A DNA stretch of 64,000 bases from Psychrobacter urativorans (GTDB lineage Bacteria > Pseudomonadota > Gammaproteobacteria > Pseudomonadales > Moraxellaceae). Position numbers and translations under genes: made by a program. Location: assembly GCF_001298525.1 (NCBI RefSeq), contig NZ_CP012678.1:1488001-1552000 (forward strand), written 5' to 3'. Numbering within the stretch: position 1 is the first letter of the stretch; each line of letters starts with the position of its first letter. Shown one piece after another: positions 48,033 through 58,181 of this stretch. A model generated the notes under the pieces. It made no database searches and was not told the DNA's origin. It was given only the letters and a program-made list of their open reading frames with translations.

Positions 48033-48557
48033 TTAGAATGGATTAGACGACATGGGGCGCACAATACGCCAAAATATCAGCGCATGGATAAGTAATAAAA
48101 CAATAAAGAATATCAACGATTGCTCAGGGATACTGAGCCCTAAGAAGCGCCAAGCAACCGACGCACATTCACCGGAACCGGCAAGCACTTCATGTAAGAC
48201 TTGTTGCATCGGTAGGGTGTCGAGCCAGTAGTCTAAACCAGGACCACATGACGGCACTTGGTCGGCAGGTAAATGTTGTAACCATACGTGCCGTCCTGCA
48301 ATCGCCGTTGCCCAGCCGATACCCACCACACTACCCAGCCACAATACCAACTTGATGGGCATTGATTTAGGATGCCACAGCGCAGCAATCAGCGCAAAAG
48401 TACCCATTACCATGAGCCCAATACGCTGAAAAATACACAGCGGACAGGGTGATAGCCCCATATATCGTTGCAAGAAAAATAGCGCGTAGCCCATACCAAT
48501 GACAGTCGTTAATACCAATAGCCATTGCAGGTTACGATAAGTGGTCAGTTGCAGCAT
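48033..48557 (-). CDS. dsbB: Disulfide bond formation protein DsbB
   Basis: Inner-membrane quinone-linked reoxidant of DsbA. 174 aa from the ATG at 48557 with AGGA 6 nt upstream; the frame extends 16 codons further without a ribosome binding site. Four membrane helices. First periplasmic cysteine pair CPLC (38-41), second pair C104 and C131 (PSCGPG and GECAS). Provides, with DsbA elsewhere, the oxidising route; the DsbC-like protein in this window would do isomerisation. gshA ends upstream on the same strand. Confidence 0.94.
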   Translation of the reverse strand: MLQLTTYRNLQWLLVLTTVIGMGYALFFLQRYMGLSPCPLCIFQRIGLMVMGTFALIAALWHPKSMPIKLVLWLGSVVGIGWATAIAGRHVWLQHLPADQVPSCGPGLDYWLDTLPMQQVLHEVLAGSGECASVAWRFLGLSIPEQSLIFFIVLLLIHALIFWRIVRPMSSNPF

Positions 48558-48625
48558 TAAATTCCTACTTCTATAAAGATATTGTTTCATTGCGCGTTGT
48601 TTCATCAGGCGTAAAGGGAAAACTC

Positions 48626-50257
48626 TTAACGATATTGCTGTAAGAATTGCATAAAGTCTTCAGTTTCCGCGGCTTCAATTTCTGCTTGCTGCAAAATAGA
48701 TTTTTCTGCCAACACTTCATATTTAGCTTGAGTATTGGGGCTTAACGTTTGCTGTAATAAGGAATCGCGATGCTGCTGTGCCAAGGTAAATCCAAGCTGC
48801 CACATACTGCCTAAACGTTCACTGTCAGCGTTGACTTGTGCAGAAATAGTGGACTCAGAATGACCTGCTTTCCCTTGCATTAAAGCGACTGCCGCTCGAT
48901 AGTCGTTACCGCCATAGTGCGCATCAAGCAGGGCTGCTAACGGCTGCATATTGCTTAAATGGTCTAGCATCCAGCTCTCTAATGGCTGTTCAGAGCCATT
49001 ATTTAGGATAGTTAAACCCTCACGGCGACCTTCATTGACCACGCGTTCAAGGTTAATCGCCAATTCATCTTCTTCTGCCGGCAGCAGCTCTGGTGAGTCA
49101 TTAAGCAGACAATAAAGTGCCATCACTTCTAAGAAACAGGCGCTGGATAAGCGGATACCGACATCGCTATATGGGTCTAAATCAATGGCGCGAAATTCAA
49201 CATAGGCAATGCCACGACGCTCTAACGCCTCAGTTGGCGTTTCACCACTGGCGGCGATTTGTTTGGGGCGAATAGGGCTGTAGTATTCGTTTTCTATTTG
49301 TAGAATATGATCATTGATTTGGATAGGATTGCCATCTGCATCATTTAAGCCCAGTTTTTGAAAGCTTTCATGCGGTGTCTTAATAGCGCGGCGCAGACCG
49401 TCAACATATTCAGGCAAATAGTTATAACGGATATCCAAATGCTCTTGCACACTATTGGTATAGCCAAGTTTGCCCATACGCAGGCTGGTGGCAGTAGGCT
49501 TATAATAGGTCGAGTCGTTGAGCAATTCTAAGTCATGCTCACGTCCGGCAAGAAAGCATGGACAGACGCTTGGGCTTGCGCCTAATAAATAAAGAATGAG
49601 ACTGGTCAGACGTTTAAAATTACGAATCAGCCCTAAGTATTTGGCATTTTTGAATGCTGACAAGGACTGTGCTTGGTTTTGGTCTTGCGGCTGATTTTCT
49701 GCCTGTTTTTGCGTCTGATTTTGCGTATCAGCAGCTTGAGTGTGCCAATATTCAAACAGCCCATCACCGAATGATAAGTTATAGTGCAACCCTGCAATCG
49801 TCTGCATCCGGCGACCATAACGAATACCCAAACCACTACGATACAGGGTTTTAAGTTTACCCGTATTCGAGCTGCCATAGTCTGCGAGTGGAATATCTTC
49901 ATCATTCGCTGACAGCATGCAGGGCATGGATAATGGCCACATCAGCTCTTCTTCAGGTAAGGCTTTATAGACCAAGACGTGCAACTGCCGCAGCATGTTT
50001 AGCGTCTCTTTTGGGGACTCTTTCGGATCGGTAATCAGCTCAAGTAAACTTTCCGAATAATCGGTGGTGATAAACGGATGGGTCAATTTTGAGCCAAGCT
50101 TTGCTGGATGCGGTGTCTGTGCCAAATAGCCATCAGGTCGCACGCGTAGCCCTTCTTTTTCGATACCGCGCAGCATTCCTGCCAAGTGTTGGGTCTTAAA
50201 CCAGCTTGGGATGTCAAAATTGGCAAAGGTCGGGGCAAAATTACTCATAATAGTCAT
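48626..50257 (-). CDS. gshA: Glutamate-cysteine ligase
   Basis: First step of glutathione synthesis. 543 aa, GshA proteobacterial type: RGIEKEGLRV near residue 30, TTDYSESLLELITDP, SLPEYVDGLRRA-like region (here YLPEYVDGLRRA), YVEFRAIDLDPY and PELLPAEEDE. A 26-residue Gln/Asn/Asp-rich insertion (about 173-198) makes it longer than E. coli GshA (518 aa). Start ATG 50257 or 50248. 69 nt from dsbB, likely one transcript. Confidence 0.96.
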   Translation of the reverse strand: MTIMSNFAPTFANFDIPSWFKTQHLAGMLRGIEKEGLRVRPDGYLAQTPHPAKLGSKLTHPFITTDYSESLLELITDPKESPKETLNMLRQLHVLVYKALPEEELMWPLSMPCMLSANDEDIPLADYGSSNTGKLKTLYRSGLGIRYGRRMQTIAGLHYNLSFGDGLFEYWHTQAADTQNQTQKQAENQPQDQNQAQSLSAFKNAKYLGLIRNFKRLTSLILYLLGASPSVCPCFLAGREHDLELLNDSTYYKPTATSLRMGKLGYTNSVQEHLDIRYNYLPEYVDGLRRAIKTPHESFQKLGLNDADGNPIQINDHILQIENEYYSPIRPKQIAASGETPTEALERRGIAYVEFRAIDLDPYSDVGIRLSSACFLEVMALYCLLNDSPELLPAEEDELAINLERVVNEGRREGLTILNNGSEQPLESWMLDHLSNMQPLAALLDAHYGGNDYRAAVALMQGKAGHSESTISAQVNADSERLGSMWQLGFTLAQQHRDSLLQQTLSPNTQAKYEVLAEKSILQQAEIEAAETEDFMQFLQQYR

Positions 50258-50591
50258 CTATTGTTATTTATTATGGCAGAGCAATGACCAGTTGGACTTG
50301 CTCAGAATCGATGGAAATGTAGTGTCATTAATGCAGTCAGTTTAGCCCAAAGCAGGCTTAAAAACTATGTGCAATTACAAAACCAGTCACCTTTGCTAAA
50401 GATCAGCTTGACGAAATTTACGACATAAAGTAGTTGTTAAGTGGCTGCTATGAACTTTTTAAATTGCTTTTTTTAAATTGAGTATTAAAAAAAGCACCTA
50501 CCCAATAGGTAAATGCTTTTTTGACAAACATACTCTCTATACACAGATAGCTACACACAGATAGAAAATTGCGATGTGAGATACAAGGAGC
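50258..50591. other. gshA upstream region (334 nt)
   Basis: No supported gene. The Roadblock gene terminator is at 50487-50522. Confidence 0.4.
50487..50522 (-). terminator. Intrinsic terminator of the Roadblock gene
   Basis: AAAAAAAGCACCTACC and GGTAAATGCTTTTTTT pair around CAATA with one wobble. Confidence 0.75.
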
Positions 50592-50948
50592 TTATGAGAA
50601 ATCGAGTTCAGTCTCGAAGGTTTTGAGATTATGGCGTGCCATCGCAAGATTAGACTTTTGACGATCAAGTACTAAATATAAAAACAAATTACTATTACGC
50701 ACAAGGGGACGCAGCAAGTGATATTGCTTGCTTAAGGTGATGAGGACGTCCTCAATACTTTCATCAAGACCGAGCGCATCAGCGACTTTACGTTTGGCAC
50801 GCAAGACTTCAGTATTGCCAGAAGCGGCAAGCTCAAGGTCAATACCCGTACCTACCGTGGCAAGCGCCAAACCAGATTCGCTATGAACTAAAGCTGCTGC
50901 GATAAAACCGTCAATTTCATTTAATGGATCAAGTGATAATCTAGCCAT
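50592..50948 (-). CDS. Roadblock/LC7-domain protein
   Basis: 118 aa. [21 protein letters not shown] (about 12-32) and [15 protein letters not shown] in the middle are the strand-helix pattern of Roadblock/LC7 domains, which usually bind and regulate small GTPases (such as MglA). AAGGA 8 nt before the ATG. No GTPase gene or gliding gene is near, so its partner is unknown. Possibly cell polarity or twitching; inference only. Confidence 0.82.
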   Translation of the reverse strand: MARLSLDPLNEIDGFIAAALVHSESGLALATVGTGIDLELAASGNTEVLRAKRKVADALGLDESIEDVLITLSKQYHLLRPLVRNSNLFLYLVLDRQKSNLAMARHNLKTFETELDFS

Positions 50949-51337
50949 CGTATTATTCCTTCAAGAATATATAAAAGTGTATTTAGAATTTTTTTAAGTA
51001 GTTATTAGTAATAGTCGTTATGGTTAAGCATTATTTTTATAGTTCATATAATAGTGTTATCTAACTTGTTTAACGTAGCTACCTAATTTCTGGCATTATT
51101 TAATCATAACTTAATAACAATACAATAAAAAACCGATTAACTGCGCTCTAGGCTGAGTCATCGGTCATTAAAACGTCGTTTGGAGTACAGTTGTATACTA
51201 TTTATACCGTGCTATGGTAATAATGACATATTTAAAAGTGACGTATGTAAAGCGGTTATGGTGTTAAGACATAAGGATTTGGCTTTAATAGTGTGGCTCT
51301 TATATTAATGTGATGATTATTAATATAAGAGACTGTC
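50949..51337. other. erpA to Roadblock gap (389 nt)
   Basis: No supported gene. Contains ACCGAT/ATCGGT (around 51131-51163), a weak dyad, and a perfect AT-rich hairpin at 51297-51331. Confidence 0.4.
51297..51331 (-). terminator. AT-rich perfect hairpin just after erpA
   Basis: 13-bp stem CTCTTATATTAAT/ATTAATATAAGAG with a 9-nt loop, 6 nt after the erpA stop. No T-run follows on the minus strand, so it may be a 3'-end stabiliser rather than a true terminator. Confidence 0.4.
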
Positions 51338-51718
51338 TTAAATAGAGAATGACGAGCCACAACCACAAGTGGTCGTCGCATTCGGGTTTTGGACGATAAA
51401 ACGCGCGCCCTCTAAGCCTTCAGTATAATCAACAGTCGAGCCTTGCAAATACTGATAGCTGAGTGAATCAACGACTAGCGTCACATCATTATTATCAAAA
51501 TTAGCATCATCTTCATTCAGCTCATTGGCAAAGTTAAAACCATAAGAGAAGCCTGAACAGCCGCCACCGGTGACATACACACGTAGCATAAGGTTACTGT
51601 CGCCTTCTTCTTCACGCAGACGCCGAACCTTTTGCGCGGCGCTGTCTGTCAGGTTTAAAACGGTTGGATCTACAGGCTGATTGGCGCTTGGATTATATTG
51701 GTTGGTTGCTGTGCTCAT
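51338..51718 (-). CDS. erpA: Iron-sulfur cluster insertion protein ErpA
   Basis: A-type Fe-S carrier, 126 aa. Three conserved cysteines in GGGCSGF and [19 protein letters not shown] precedes the ATG. Delivers Fe-S clusters to target proteins. Other A-type proteins (IscA) share the fold, but the isolated context favours ErpA. Confidence 0.94.
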   Translation of the reverse strand: MSTATNQYNPSANQPVDPTVLNLTDSAAQKVRRLREEEGDSNLMLRVYVTGGGCSGFSYGFNFANELNEDDANFDNNDVTLVVDSLSYQYLQGSTVDYTEGLEGARFIVQNPNATTTCGCGSSFSI

Positions 51719-52179
51719 GATTACCTCAATGGCTAAAATCGGATATTGTGGTTGTTATTGTGGGGAAAAATAGGATGACTATTGCTTAGAATCATTCAGG
51801 ATAAATAGTTCCTGATAACGATAGGATTAGCGCTACATCACGACCTTTAAAGAATCAAAAATAGAGGATTGATATAAAGGGAATAGCGCTTAACTACCTG
51901 ATGTCAATAGTGTTTTGCTATTATAGCATAATTGGGGTAATGATAGATTTGTCAAGGACAATAGTAGTGTACGCTAAAAGAGAAGCATTATGTGGTGCCG
52001 AAAAACACTTGGTTTAGCGATAATAAAAGCTTAATTATGAAATACTTATTTAATTGTTTGCCTATCTGTTAGGCGTTTGAAATAATAGCGCGCAGTTGGT
52101 GCGCGTTGTGCGTGCTTTGCTTATCCAGTTATTAGTGTTAATGATACTTTTTACAAAACCCTTGAGATGAAAAAACCCT
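51719..52179. other. Divergent region between erpA and the ABC-F gene (461 nt)
   Basis: No supported gene and no repeat recognised. Promoters for both divergent genes are presumed here. Confidence 0.4.
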
Positions 52180-54240
52180 ATGATCGAATTTAAAGACGTT
52201 GGTGTTCGCCGTGATGGTCGTGAATTATTTGCTGGTGCTAGCTTTCAGCTACATCCAGGTCACAAAGTAGGCTTGACGGGCAACAACGGAACCGGAAAAT
52301 CAACCTTATTTGCCTTGTTATTAACGCGGATGGGCACAGGTGATACGGAAGTTACCGTCGATCGCGGAGAAGTGAGTATTCCGGATAGTTGGCATGTGGC
52401 GCACATGGCGCAGGAAGTGGGCGCAAGCGCGCAGACGGCGATTGATTATGTACTGAGCGGTGATGAACAGTGGTATAAAATCAATGCCGCTTTAAGTGAT
52501 TTAAGCACCGTTAGCGATGACCAAATTGGCGTATTGCATCAGCAGTTTGATGAAGTTGACGGCTATCGTACACCCACCAAAGCGGCACAAATTATGGCGG
52601 GTTTGGGCTTTAATACCAATCAGCATGAACTGCCAGTCGAAGGCTTTTCTGGTGGCTGGCGTATGCGCTTAAACTTGGCGAAAACCTTGATGAGCCGTGC
52701 TGACTTAATGTTACTCGATGAGCCCACCAACCATTTGGACTTGGATGCTATTCTGTGGCTTGAGACGTGGATTAATGCCTTTATGGGTCTCGTTATCGTG
52801 ATCTCGCATGACCAAGCCTTTTTGGATAATACTGTTGGGCATATTTTGCACGTTGAGCAAAAGAAAATCACCTTGTATACCGGTAACTATCAGCAGTTTA
52901 TTCGCACCCGTCATGAGCGCATGGCACAGCAGCAGCAAGCGTTTGAAAAGCAAGAAGCGACTAAGGCGCATTTGGACGATTTTATTCGTCGTTTCCGTGC
53001 CAAAGCTAGTAAGGCAAAACAAGCGCAAAGCCGTATCAAACAGCTTGAACGTATGAGCGAGTTGTCACCGATGATGGCTGACAACCCGTTCTCGTTCCAG
53101 TTTTATGAGCCGGCAAATATGAGCTCACCACTTATTGAGCTGACCAATGCCGGTATTGGCTACACCGATACGCCGATGCTGCATAATGCCAATATTCAAG
53201 TAACACCTGATACTCGTATCGGTTTACTGGGTATGAATGGCGCGGGTAAATCAACCTTGATTAAAGCCTTAGTCGGTGAGCTGAAAGTATTATCTGGCAC
53301 CTATAACGTCTCCGACACGCTCAAATTGGGCTATTTTAATCAGCATCAAATGGATGCTTTAGACGCTGCGGCTACCCCGTTACAGATGATGCGCCGTTTG
53401 GCTGGTAAGACGTCCGACGCTGAATTACGCTCATTTTTAGGCAGTTTTGACTTTCGTGGTGAACGTATCGACACTCCAAGTGAGCTGTTCTCAGGTGGCG
53501 AGCGTGCCCGTTTAACGTTAGCGTTGATTGTTTGGCAACGTCCGAATGTCTTGGTACTCGATGAGCCAACCAACCATTTAGATTTACAAATGCGCCAAGC
53601 ATTAACCATGGCATTGCAAGGTTTTGAAGGCGCAGTGGTGTTGGTTTCGCATGATCGCGAACTGATTGCCAATGTCTGCGATGAATTGTTCCTCGTGCAT
53701 GACGGTCAAATCGATGAGTTTGATGGCGACATCAGCGATTATGGCAAATGGCTTTCTGACAAGCGTAAAGAAGCCAATAGCTCAGATAAAGGCGCTGATA
53801 AAAAAGGCAAGAATAAAAAAGCTAAGAAAAAATTCGTGAATAAAGATGATGTTTCACGTGAAACTGATGCTGAAAATCACGTTTCTCAGCCTGATAATTA
53901 CAAGCACGCTAAAAAAAAACTAGCAAATCCTAAGTCAGAGGTATCATCGTCGCTCAGTAAAGAAGAGCAGCGCAAACTAGCGGCTGAACAGCGTAAGCTT
54001 ACCGCGCCTATTCGCCGTGATATTGAGAATTCTGAAAAGGCATTGGTCAAGATTGATGCTGCCTTGGCTATGCTTGAAGAAAAACTTGCTGATACCGAAC
54101 TCTATGAGGACAGTCGTAAGTCTGATTTAATGGCGTTATTAAACGAGCAAACCACGCAGCAGCAACAGCACAGTGAAAATGAAGAAAAGCTATTACATGC
54201 CATGACTACATTGGAAGAAATGGAAGCAAAATCTGCTTAG
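52180..54240 (+). CDS. ABC-F family ATP-binding protein (YheS-like)
   Basis: 686 aa with two ABC ATPase domains and no membrane segments. First Walker A GNNGTGKST, signature FSGGWRMRL and Walker B LMLLDEPTNHLD; second Walker A GMNGAGKST, signature FSGGERARL and VLVLDEPTNHLD. A linker between domains (P-site tRNA-interaction motif region) is typical of ABC-F proteins that act on the ribosome. A charged Lys-rich coiled-coil tail of about 130 aa ends the protein. A perfect parS site lies in the tail (53850-53865). Confidence 0.94.
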   Translation: MIEFKDVGVRRDGRELFAGASFQLHPGHKVGLTGNNGTGKSTLFALLLTRMGTGDTEVTVDRGEVSIPDSWHVAHMAQEVGASAQTAIDYVLSGDEQWYKINAALSDLSTVSDDQIGVLHQQFDEVDGYRTPTKAAQIMAGLGFNTNQHELPVEGFSGGWRMRLNLAKTLMSRADLMLLDEPTNHLDLDAILWLETWINAFMGLVIVISHDQAFLDNTVGHILHVEQKKITLYTGNYQQFIRTRHERMAQQQQAFEKQEATKAHLDDFIRRFRAKASKAKQAQSRIKQLERMSELSPMMADNPFSFQFYEPANMSSPLIELTNAGIGYTDTPMLHNANIQVTPDTRIGLLGMNGAGKSTLIKALVGELKVLSGTYNVSDTLKLGYFNQHQMDALDAAATPLQMMRRLAGKTSDAELRSFLGSFDFRGERIDTPSELFSGGERARLTLALIVWQRPNVLVLDEPTNHLDLQMRQALTMALQGFEGAVVLVSHDRELIANVCDELFLVHDGQIDEFDGDISDYGKWLSDKRKEANSSDKGADKKGKNKKAKKKFVNKDDVSRETDAENHVSQPDNYKHAKKKLANPKSEVSSSLSKEEQRKLAAEQRKLTAPIRRDIENSEKALVKIDAALAMLEEKLADTELYEDSRKSDLMALLNEQTTQQQQHSENEEKLLHAMTTLEEMEAKSA
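53850..53865. promoter_or_regulatory. parS site, perfect core, inside a gene
   Basis: TGTTTCACGTGAAACT in the ABC-F gene where the protein reads DVSRET, in the variable Lys-rich tail. Confidence 0.75.
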
Positions 54241-54264
54241 TTGATAAACCAACCTTTAGCCCAT

Positions 54265-54297
54265 AAAAAAGGGGAGAGCTTATGCTTTCCCCTTTTT
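54265..54297. terminator. Bidirectional intrinsic terminator
   Basis: AAAAAGGGGAGAGC pairs with GCTTTCCCCTTTTT (one wobble) around a short loop, between convergent genes. Confidence 0.88.
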
Positions 54298-54303
54298 GTT
54301 CGC

Positions 54304-54666
54304 TTATAACCGACGATATTTGCCATCACCATACGACAATATCTTCATACTGGTTGTACAAAGCTGACAGCTTATTTTACTTGCTGCCGCTTTCGATAAA
54401 TCCAAGACTCGTCCACCAATATATGGACCTCTATCCGTAATTTTTACGACCACGCTCTCTTTTGTCTTTTTGTTGGTTACTTGCACTTTCGTACCAAACG
54501 GCAGCGTTTTATGCGCAGCGGTCAGAGAGTTCATATTAAAGATACTACCACTTGCCGTACGTTTACCATGAAATTTACTACCGTAATAACTGGTGTTAGC
54601 GGCAAAAACGCTGGTCGTTAATAACAGTGATAACGTGACTATCAAAGATTTTATAAAATAAGACAT
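54304..54666 (-). CDS. rlpA: Septal ring lytic transglycosylase RlpA-like
   Basis: 120 aa. Signal peptide (about 1-22, cut after VFA). Double-psi beta-barrel: NTSYYGSKFHGKRTASGSIFN, LPFGTKVQVTN and KITDRGPYIGGRVLDLSKAAA, with the catalytic-type Asp and the DRGP motif. It lacks the SPOR domain found in E. coli RlpA, so it is a short form. Probably a secreted peptidoglycan enzyme or binder. Confidence 0.88.
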   Translation of the reverse strand: MSYFIKSLIVTLSLLLTTSVFAANTSYYGSKFHGKRTASGSIFNMNSLTAAHKTLPFGTKVQVTNKKTKESVVVKITDRGPYIGGRVLDLSKAAASKISCQLCTTSMKILSYGDGKYRRL

Positions 54667-55122
54667 TTAATACCTTTTCGCAATTTATAAGATAGACAGA
54701 TACCCTTGCCTATGCTATTCATATTCTCTATGACTATGAATAATATACATATTTTACAGGACTAAGCTTGCCTCGTTCTTACCGCCATGTACAAGACACC
54801 CATATCCAAAGTTACTTTTTCTCCGATTGATATGACAGTGCAGTAACAATCCTTAAAAAATAATGATGCTAGAATTAATGTCATCGCTGCTGATAATAAA
54901 ATCGTAATCACGTGACATAATTTGAATAAATGGCAGGATTGAATCTTTGGTATTGATGGCTATTATTAGTCAGACTCTTTTATTGTTAGCGTCTGTTTTA
55001 TTATTAGCGTAAAGGTACAGACTATTGTTATATAGTCAGATAAACTTCAGTATCATAGCGTTTAAAATTTGCATAACCCTCATTATTAAAAAGCTTTTAC
55101 CTATTATTAAGGGAAAACGACA
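54667..55122. other. Divergent region between rlpA and cbpA (456 nt)
   Basis: No supported gene. TATTCATA (54716-54723) and TATGAATA (54735-54742) form an 8-bp dyad about 50 nt upstream of rlpA, a possible operator. No heat-shock promoter identified by eye. Confidence 0.4.
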
Positions 55123-56124
55123 ATGGCAGAAAAAAACTACTATGACATTTTAGGTGTCAAAAAAGATGCCTCAGATGCGGATATCAAAAAAAAATACCGT
55201 AAGCTTGTGCGTCAATATCATCCCGATGTCAGCGATGCTCCGGATGCTGATAATAAAATTGCCGAAATTAATAATGCTTATGAGACCCTAAGAGATAAAG
55301 ACAAGCGTGCAGAATATGATGCCATGCTTGCCAACCCATTTGCTGGGCGCGGCGGTAATGCAGGCTTTGGTGGACAGGCGGGTGGTGGCGGTGGTCAACG
55401 CTGGGAAGATATGAGTGGTCAGTTCGGTGAAGGTCAAGCTTTTGGTGGTGGCGGTTTTCGTTTCGACGATATTTTCTCTGCTTTTGGTGGCGGTGCACGC
55501 GGTCAAGGCGGTCAGTCTCAGCGTGGCGGCTTTGATCAATTTGGCGGTGGTTTTAGCCATCAAGATAACAAAGGTCAAGATCAGCACGCGGAGATTAATG
55601 TTGATTTGGCGTCAGTCTATAGTGGCGATGACTACAGTATTAAACTGAATGTTCCGGTGCGCCAAATAAATGGTGATGTCAGCTATGATAATAAAACCTT
55701 AAAAATTAAAATTCCAAAAGGCATCACTGATGGCAAACAAATTCGCTTAGCCGGACAAGGGGCAGCGGGCAGTGGTAGCGGCAAAAATGGTGATTTATTC
55801 TTAAAAGTTAAAATTAATCATCCCAGTAATATACGCTTAGATGGCGCCAATGTTTATCAAACCGTCAATATCACCCCATGGGAAGCAGCACTGGGTGAAA
55901 AAATTAACGTCACTACGCCAGCAGGAACGTTGGGTGTCACTATTCCAAAAAACACCAAATCGGGCAGTAACTTACGACTTAAAGGCAAAGGTATTCCGGC
56001 TAAAGCAGCAGGCGATTTATATTTAACCTTAACTATCGTCAATCCTAAAGTGACCACTGACGAAGAAATACAAGCCTATGAGCAGCTCAAACAAGCCTTT
56101 GCTGATACGACTATTAATCGTTAA
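55123..56124 (+). CDS. cbpA: Curved DNA-binding protein CbpA (DnaJ-like)
   Basis: 333 aa. J domain at about 3-69 with HPD (YHPDVSDA), a long Gly-rich region, then the two C-terminal beta-domains. It lacks the zinc-finger cysteines of DnaJ, which marks it as CbpA/DjlA-type co-chaperone. The cbpM gene follows at 110 nt, encoding its modulator. Distinct from dnaJ at 39 kb. Confidence 0.94.
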   Translation: MAEKNYYDILGVKKDASDADIKKKYRKLVRQYHPDVSDAPDADNKIAEINNAYETLRDKDKRAEYDAMLANPFAGRGGNAGFGGQAGGGGGQRWEDMSGQFGEGQAFGGGGFRFDDIFSAFGGGARGQGGQSQRGGFDQFGGGFSHQDNKGQDQHAEINVDLASVYSGDDYSIKLNVPVRQINGDVSYDNKTLKIKIPKGITDGKQIRLAGQGAAGSGSGKNGDLFLKVKINHPSNIRLDGANVYQTVNITPWEAALGEKINVTTPAGTLGVTIPKNTKSGSNLRLKGKGIPAKAAGDLYLTLTIVNPKVTTDEEIQAYEQLKQAFADTTINR

Positions 56125-56233
56125 GCGTTAAGCATTGTTCTGATTAATAGCCTTTAATAACTGTACTCCTTTAACAACTGTAATAGAGATGACCATACGA
56201 TAATGATGACATAAAAAGCGAACGAGGATAATA

Positions 56234-56548
56234 ATGATGAAACACTCACCTGAATTAACCGATATTGTCATGAGCTTAGATGAGCTAGTTGCGGCATGCG
56301 GACAAGAACCGCAATGGGTTATGGCATTGATTGAAGAAAGTATTATCGATTACGATGTGCCTGAAAGTAGACAATTTAGCGGCTACCAGCTGACCACCGT
56401 GCGCCGTGCCGCGCGGTTGAGTCGAGATTTTGATGCCAGTGTGCCAGCGTTGGGGCTGATATTGGACTTGTTAGAGGAGATTGAGCAGCTCCGTCAATTT
56501 AAACGTCAGTGGGATATGCATACGCAAATGATTGAGAGTGAAGATTAA
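56234..56548 (+). CDS. cbpM: Chaperone modulator CbpM
   Basis: 104 aa MerR-like helix-turn-helix protein that binds and inhibits the J domain of CbpA. Typical N-terminal MSLDELVAACGQEPQWVMALIEESII and the RRAARLSRDFDASVPALGLILDLLEEIEQLR helix. The ATG at 56234 or 56237 follows GAGGATAA. Paired with cbpA. Confidence 0.92.
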   Translation: MMKHSPELTDIVMSLDELVAACGQEPQWVMALIEESIIDYDVPESRQFSGYQLTTVRRAARLSRDFDASVPALGLILDLLEEIEQLRQFKRQWDMHTQMIESED

Positions 56549-56647
56549 AAAGGCTTAGGTACAAAGTAGCTTAGGCGTAAACAGGCTTATGTTTTAAATA
56601 GCCAATGCTTTAAAATATGGTAAGCCGTTTAGTAAAAACTAGACAAC

Positions 56648-56674
56648 AAAAAAGGGCACTCATTGCCCTTTTTT
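56648..56674. terminator. Bidirectional intrinsic terminator
   Basis: AAAAAAGGGCA and TGCCCTTTTTT around CTCAT; between convergent cbpM and sstT. Confidence 0.92.
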
Positions 56675-56728
56675 ATGGTTAGAAATAATGCTGCGTTAGC
56701 TTTTAAATATGATTAACGCGCATACTTA

Positions 56729-57931
56729 TCAACGTGCATACTTTGGATCGGCTGCTGCCGTGAATAAAACGTCAGTTGATGAGTTTAATGCCGTTTCAGC
56801 AGAGTCTTGCACCACGCTAATAATAAAGCCAATGGCAACCACTTGCATGGCAAGTTCATTTGGAATGTTAAATAAGCTACAGGCAAGGGGAATCAGTAGC
56901 AATGAGCCGCCAGCCACGCCCGATGCGCCGCACGCACTAATGGTCGCGACAATGCTCAATAATAAAGCCGAGGCAAACGTCACTTCAATGCCCAAGGTAT
57001 GCGCGGCGGCAAGGGTGAGCACGTTAATCGTAATTGCCGCACCTGCCATATTAATAGTCGCGCCCAGTGGAATGGTCACAGAATAGGTGTCTTCGTGCAG
57101 ACCGAGCTTGCCAGCAAGATTCATATTGACCGGAATATTTGCCGCTGAGCTGCGAGTAAAAAATGCCGTAATGCCTGATTCACGCAAGCAGGTAAATACC
57201 AGTGGATAGGGATTTCTTCTCGTTTTTACAAACACGATTAAAGGATTGGCAACCAAAGCAATAAACAGCATACAGCCGATTAATACCTTTAACAGTCGCC
57301 AATAAGTCTCCAATGCCTCAAAGCCAGTAACGGCGATGGTATTGGCAACCAAGCCCAAAATACCAAAGGGTGCTAAGGCAATCACCCATTTGACCACTTG
57401 CGAGATGGCATCGGCAAAATCACTGACCACTGTGCGCGTGGCAGCGCTGGCATGTTTGAGCGCAAAGCCGATGATAATTGCCCACGCTAAGATGCCGATA
57501 TAGTTGGCTTCAGCAATGGCGTTAACAGGGTTAGCAACCAAATTAAGCAGTAAATTGGTCAGTACTTCTTGTAGGTCAGCAGGAGGGGCTTGCTCAAGAG
57601 TGGCATTGATTAATACCAACTTGGTGGGAAATAACTTACTTGCCACCACCGCTGTCAGCGCCGCCAAAAAAGTGCCGAACATATACATAATAATGACCGG
57701 CTTGACGAAAACCTCATTGCCACTACGATGCTGGCTAATCGCTGCCATGACTAAAACAAACACCAACACTGGTGCGACCGCTTTTAGCGCACCCACAAAT
57801 AACGTGCCGAGCAAGCCCAAGGCAATGCCAATACTAGGTGCAAGCCATCCAATCAACACCCCTAATATTAAGCCAATAATAATCAGCGGTACTAGCCCTA
57901 TTCGCTGGTACATCGCAATCAATGAACGCAT
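56729..57931 (-). CDS. sstT: Serine/threonine:Na+ symporter SstT
   Basis: 400 aa dicarboxylate/amino-acid:cation symporter (DAACS). Eight or so hydrophobic segments, the [18 protein letters not shown] motif with the serine-rich hairpin, and the [21 protein letters not shown] region, as in SstT. Takes up serine and threonine with sodium. ATG start [15 protein letters not shown]; normal length. Stands alone. Confidence 0.93.
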   Translation of the reverse strand: MRSLIAMYQRIGLVPLIIIGLILGVLIGWLAPSIGIALGLLGTLFVGALKAVAPVLVFVLVMAAISQHRSGNEVFVKPVIIMYMFGTFLAALTAVVASKLFPTKLVLINATLEQAPPADLQEVLTNLLLNLVANPVNAIAEANYIGILAWAIIIGFALKHASAATRTVVSDFADAISQVVKWVIALAPFGILGLVANTIAVTGFEALETYWRLLKVLIGCMLFIALVANPLIVFVKTRRNPYPLVFTCLRESGITAFFTRSSAANIPVNMNLAGKLGLHEDTYSVTIPLGATINMAGAAITINVLTLAAAHTLGIEVTFASALLLSIVATISACGASGVAGGSLLLIPLACSLFNIPNELAMQVVAIGFIISVVQDSAETALNSSTDVLFTAAADPKYAR

Positions 57932-58181
57932 TACCCCACCTTTACTTAAGTTAATTACTGGTTTTATTCAACAAACATCACTCATGAAAGCTGAATCATA
58001 TCAATACTATACATATCAATATTATAATAAGCGGGGGATGGTAGCATTTTTTGGGATATTCGCCTACTGCAATAAAAAGGGTGCACCATTTTTAAGACGA
58101 TAAAAAGCTATCTTGAAGATGAGCAGCAAGGTAGGGTATAAAAGGAAGTTAGAGAGAGTGATAGTTATAAAAGTAGGTCGG

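Noticed and set aside
55268..55587. Minus-strand frames within cbpA
   Set aside because: Produced by the Gly-rich repetitive codons of cbpA. The translations are low-complexity His/Thr-rich and have no family features.
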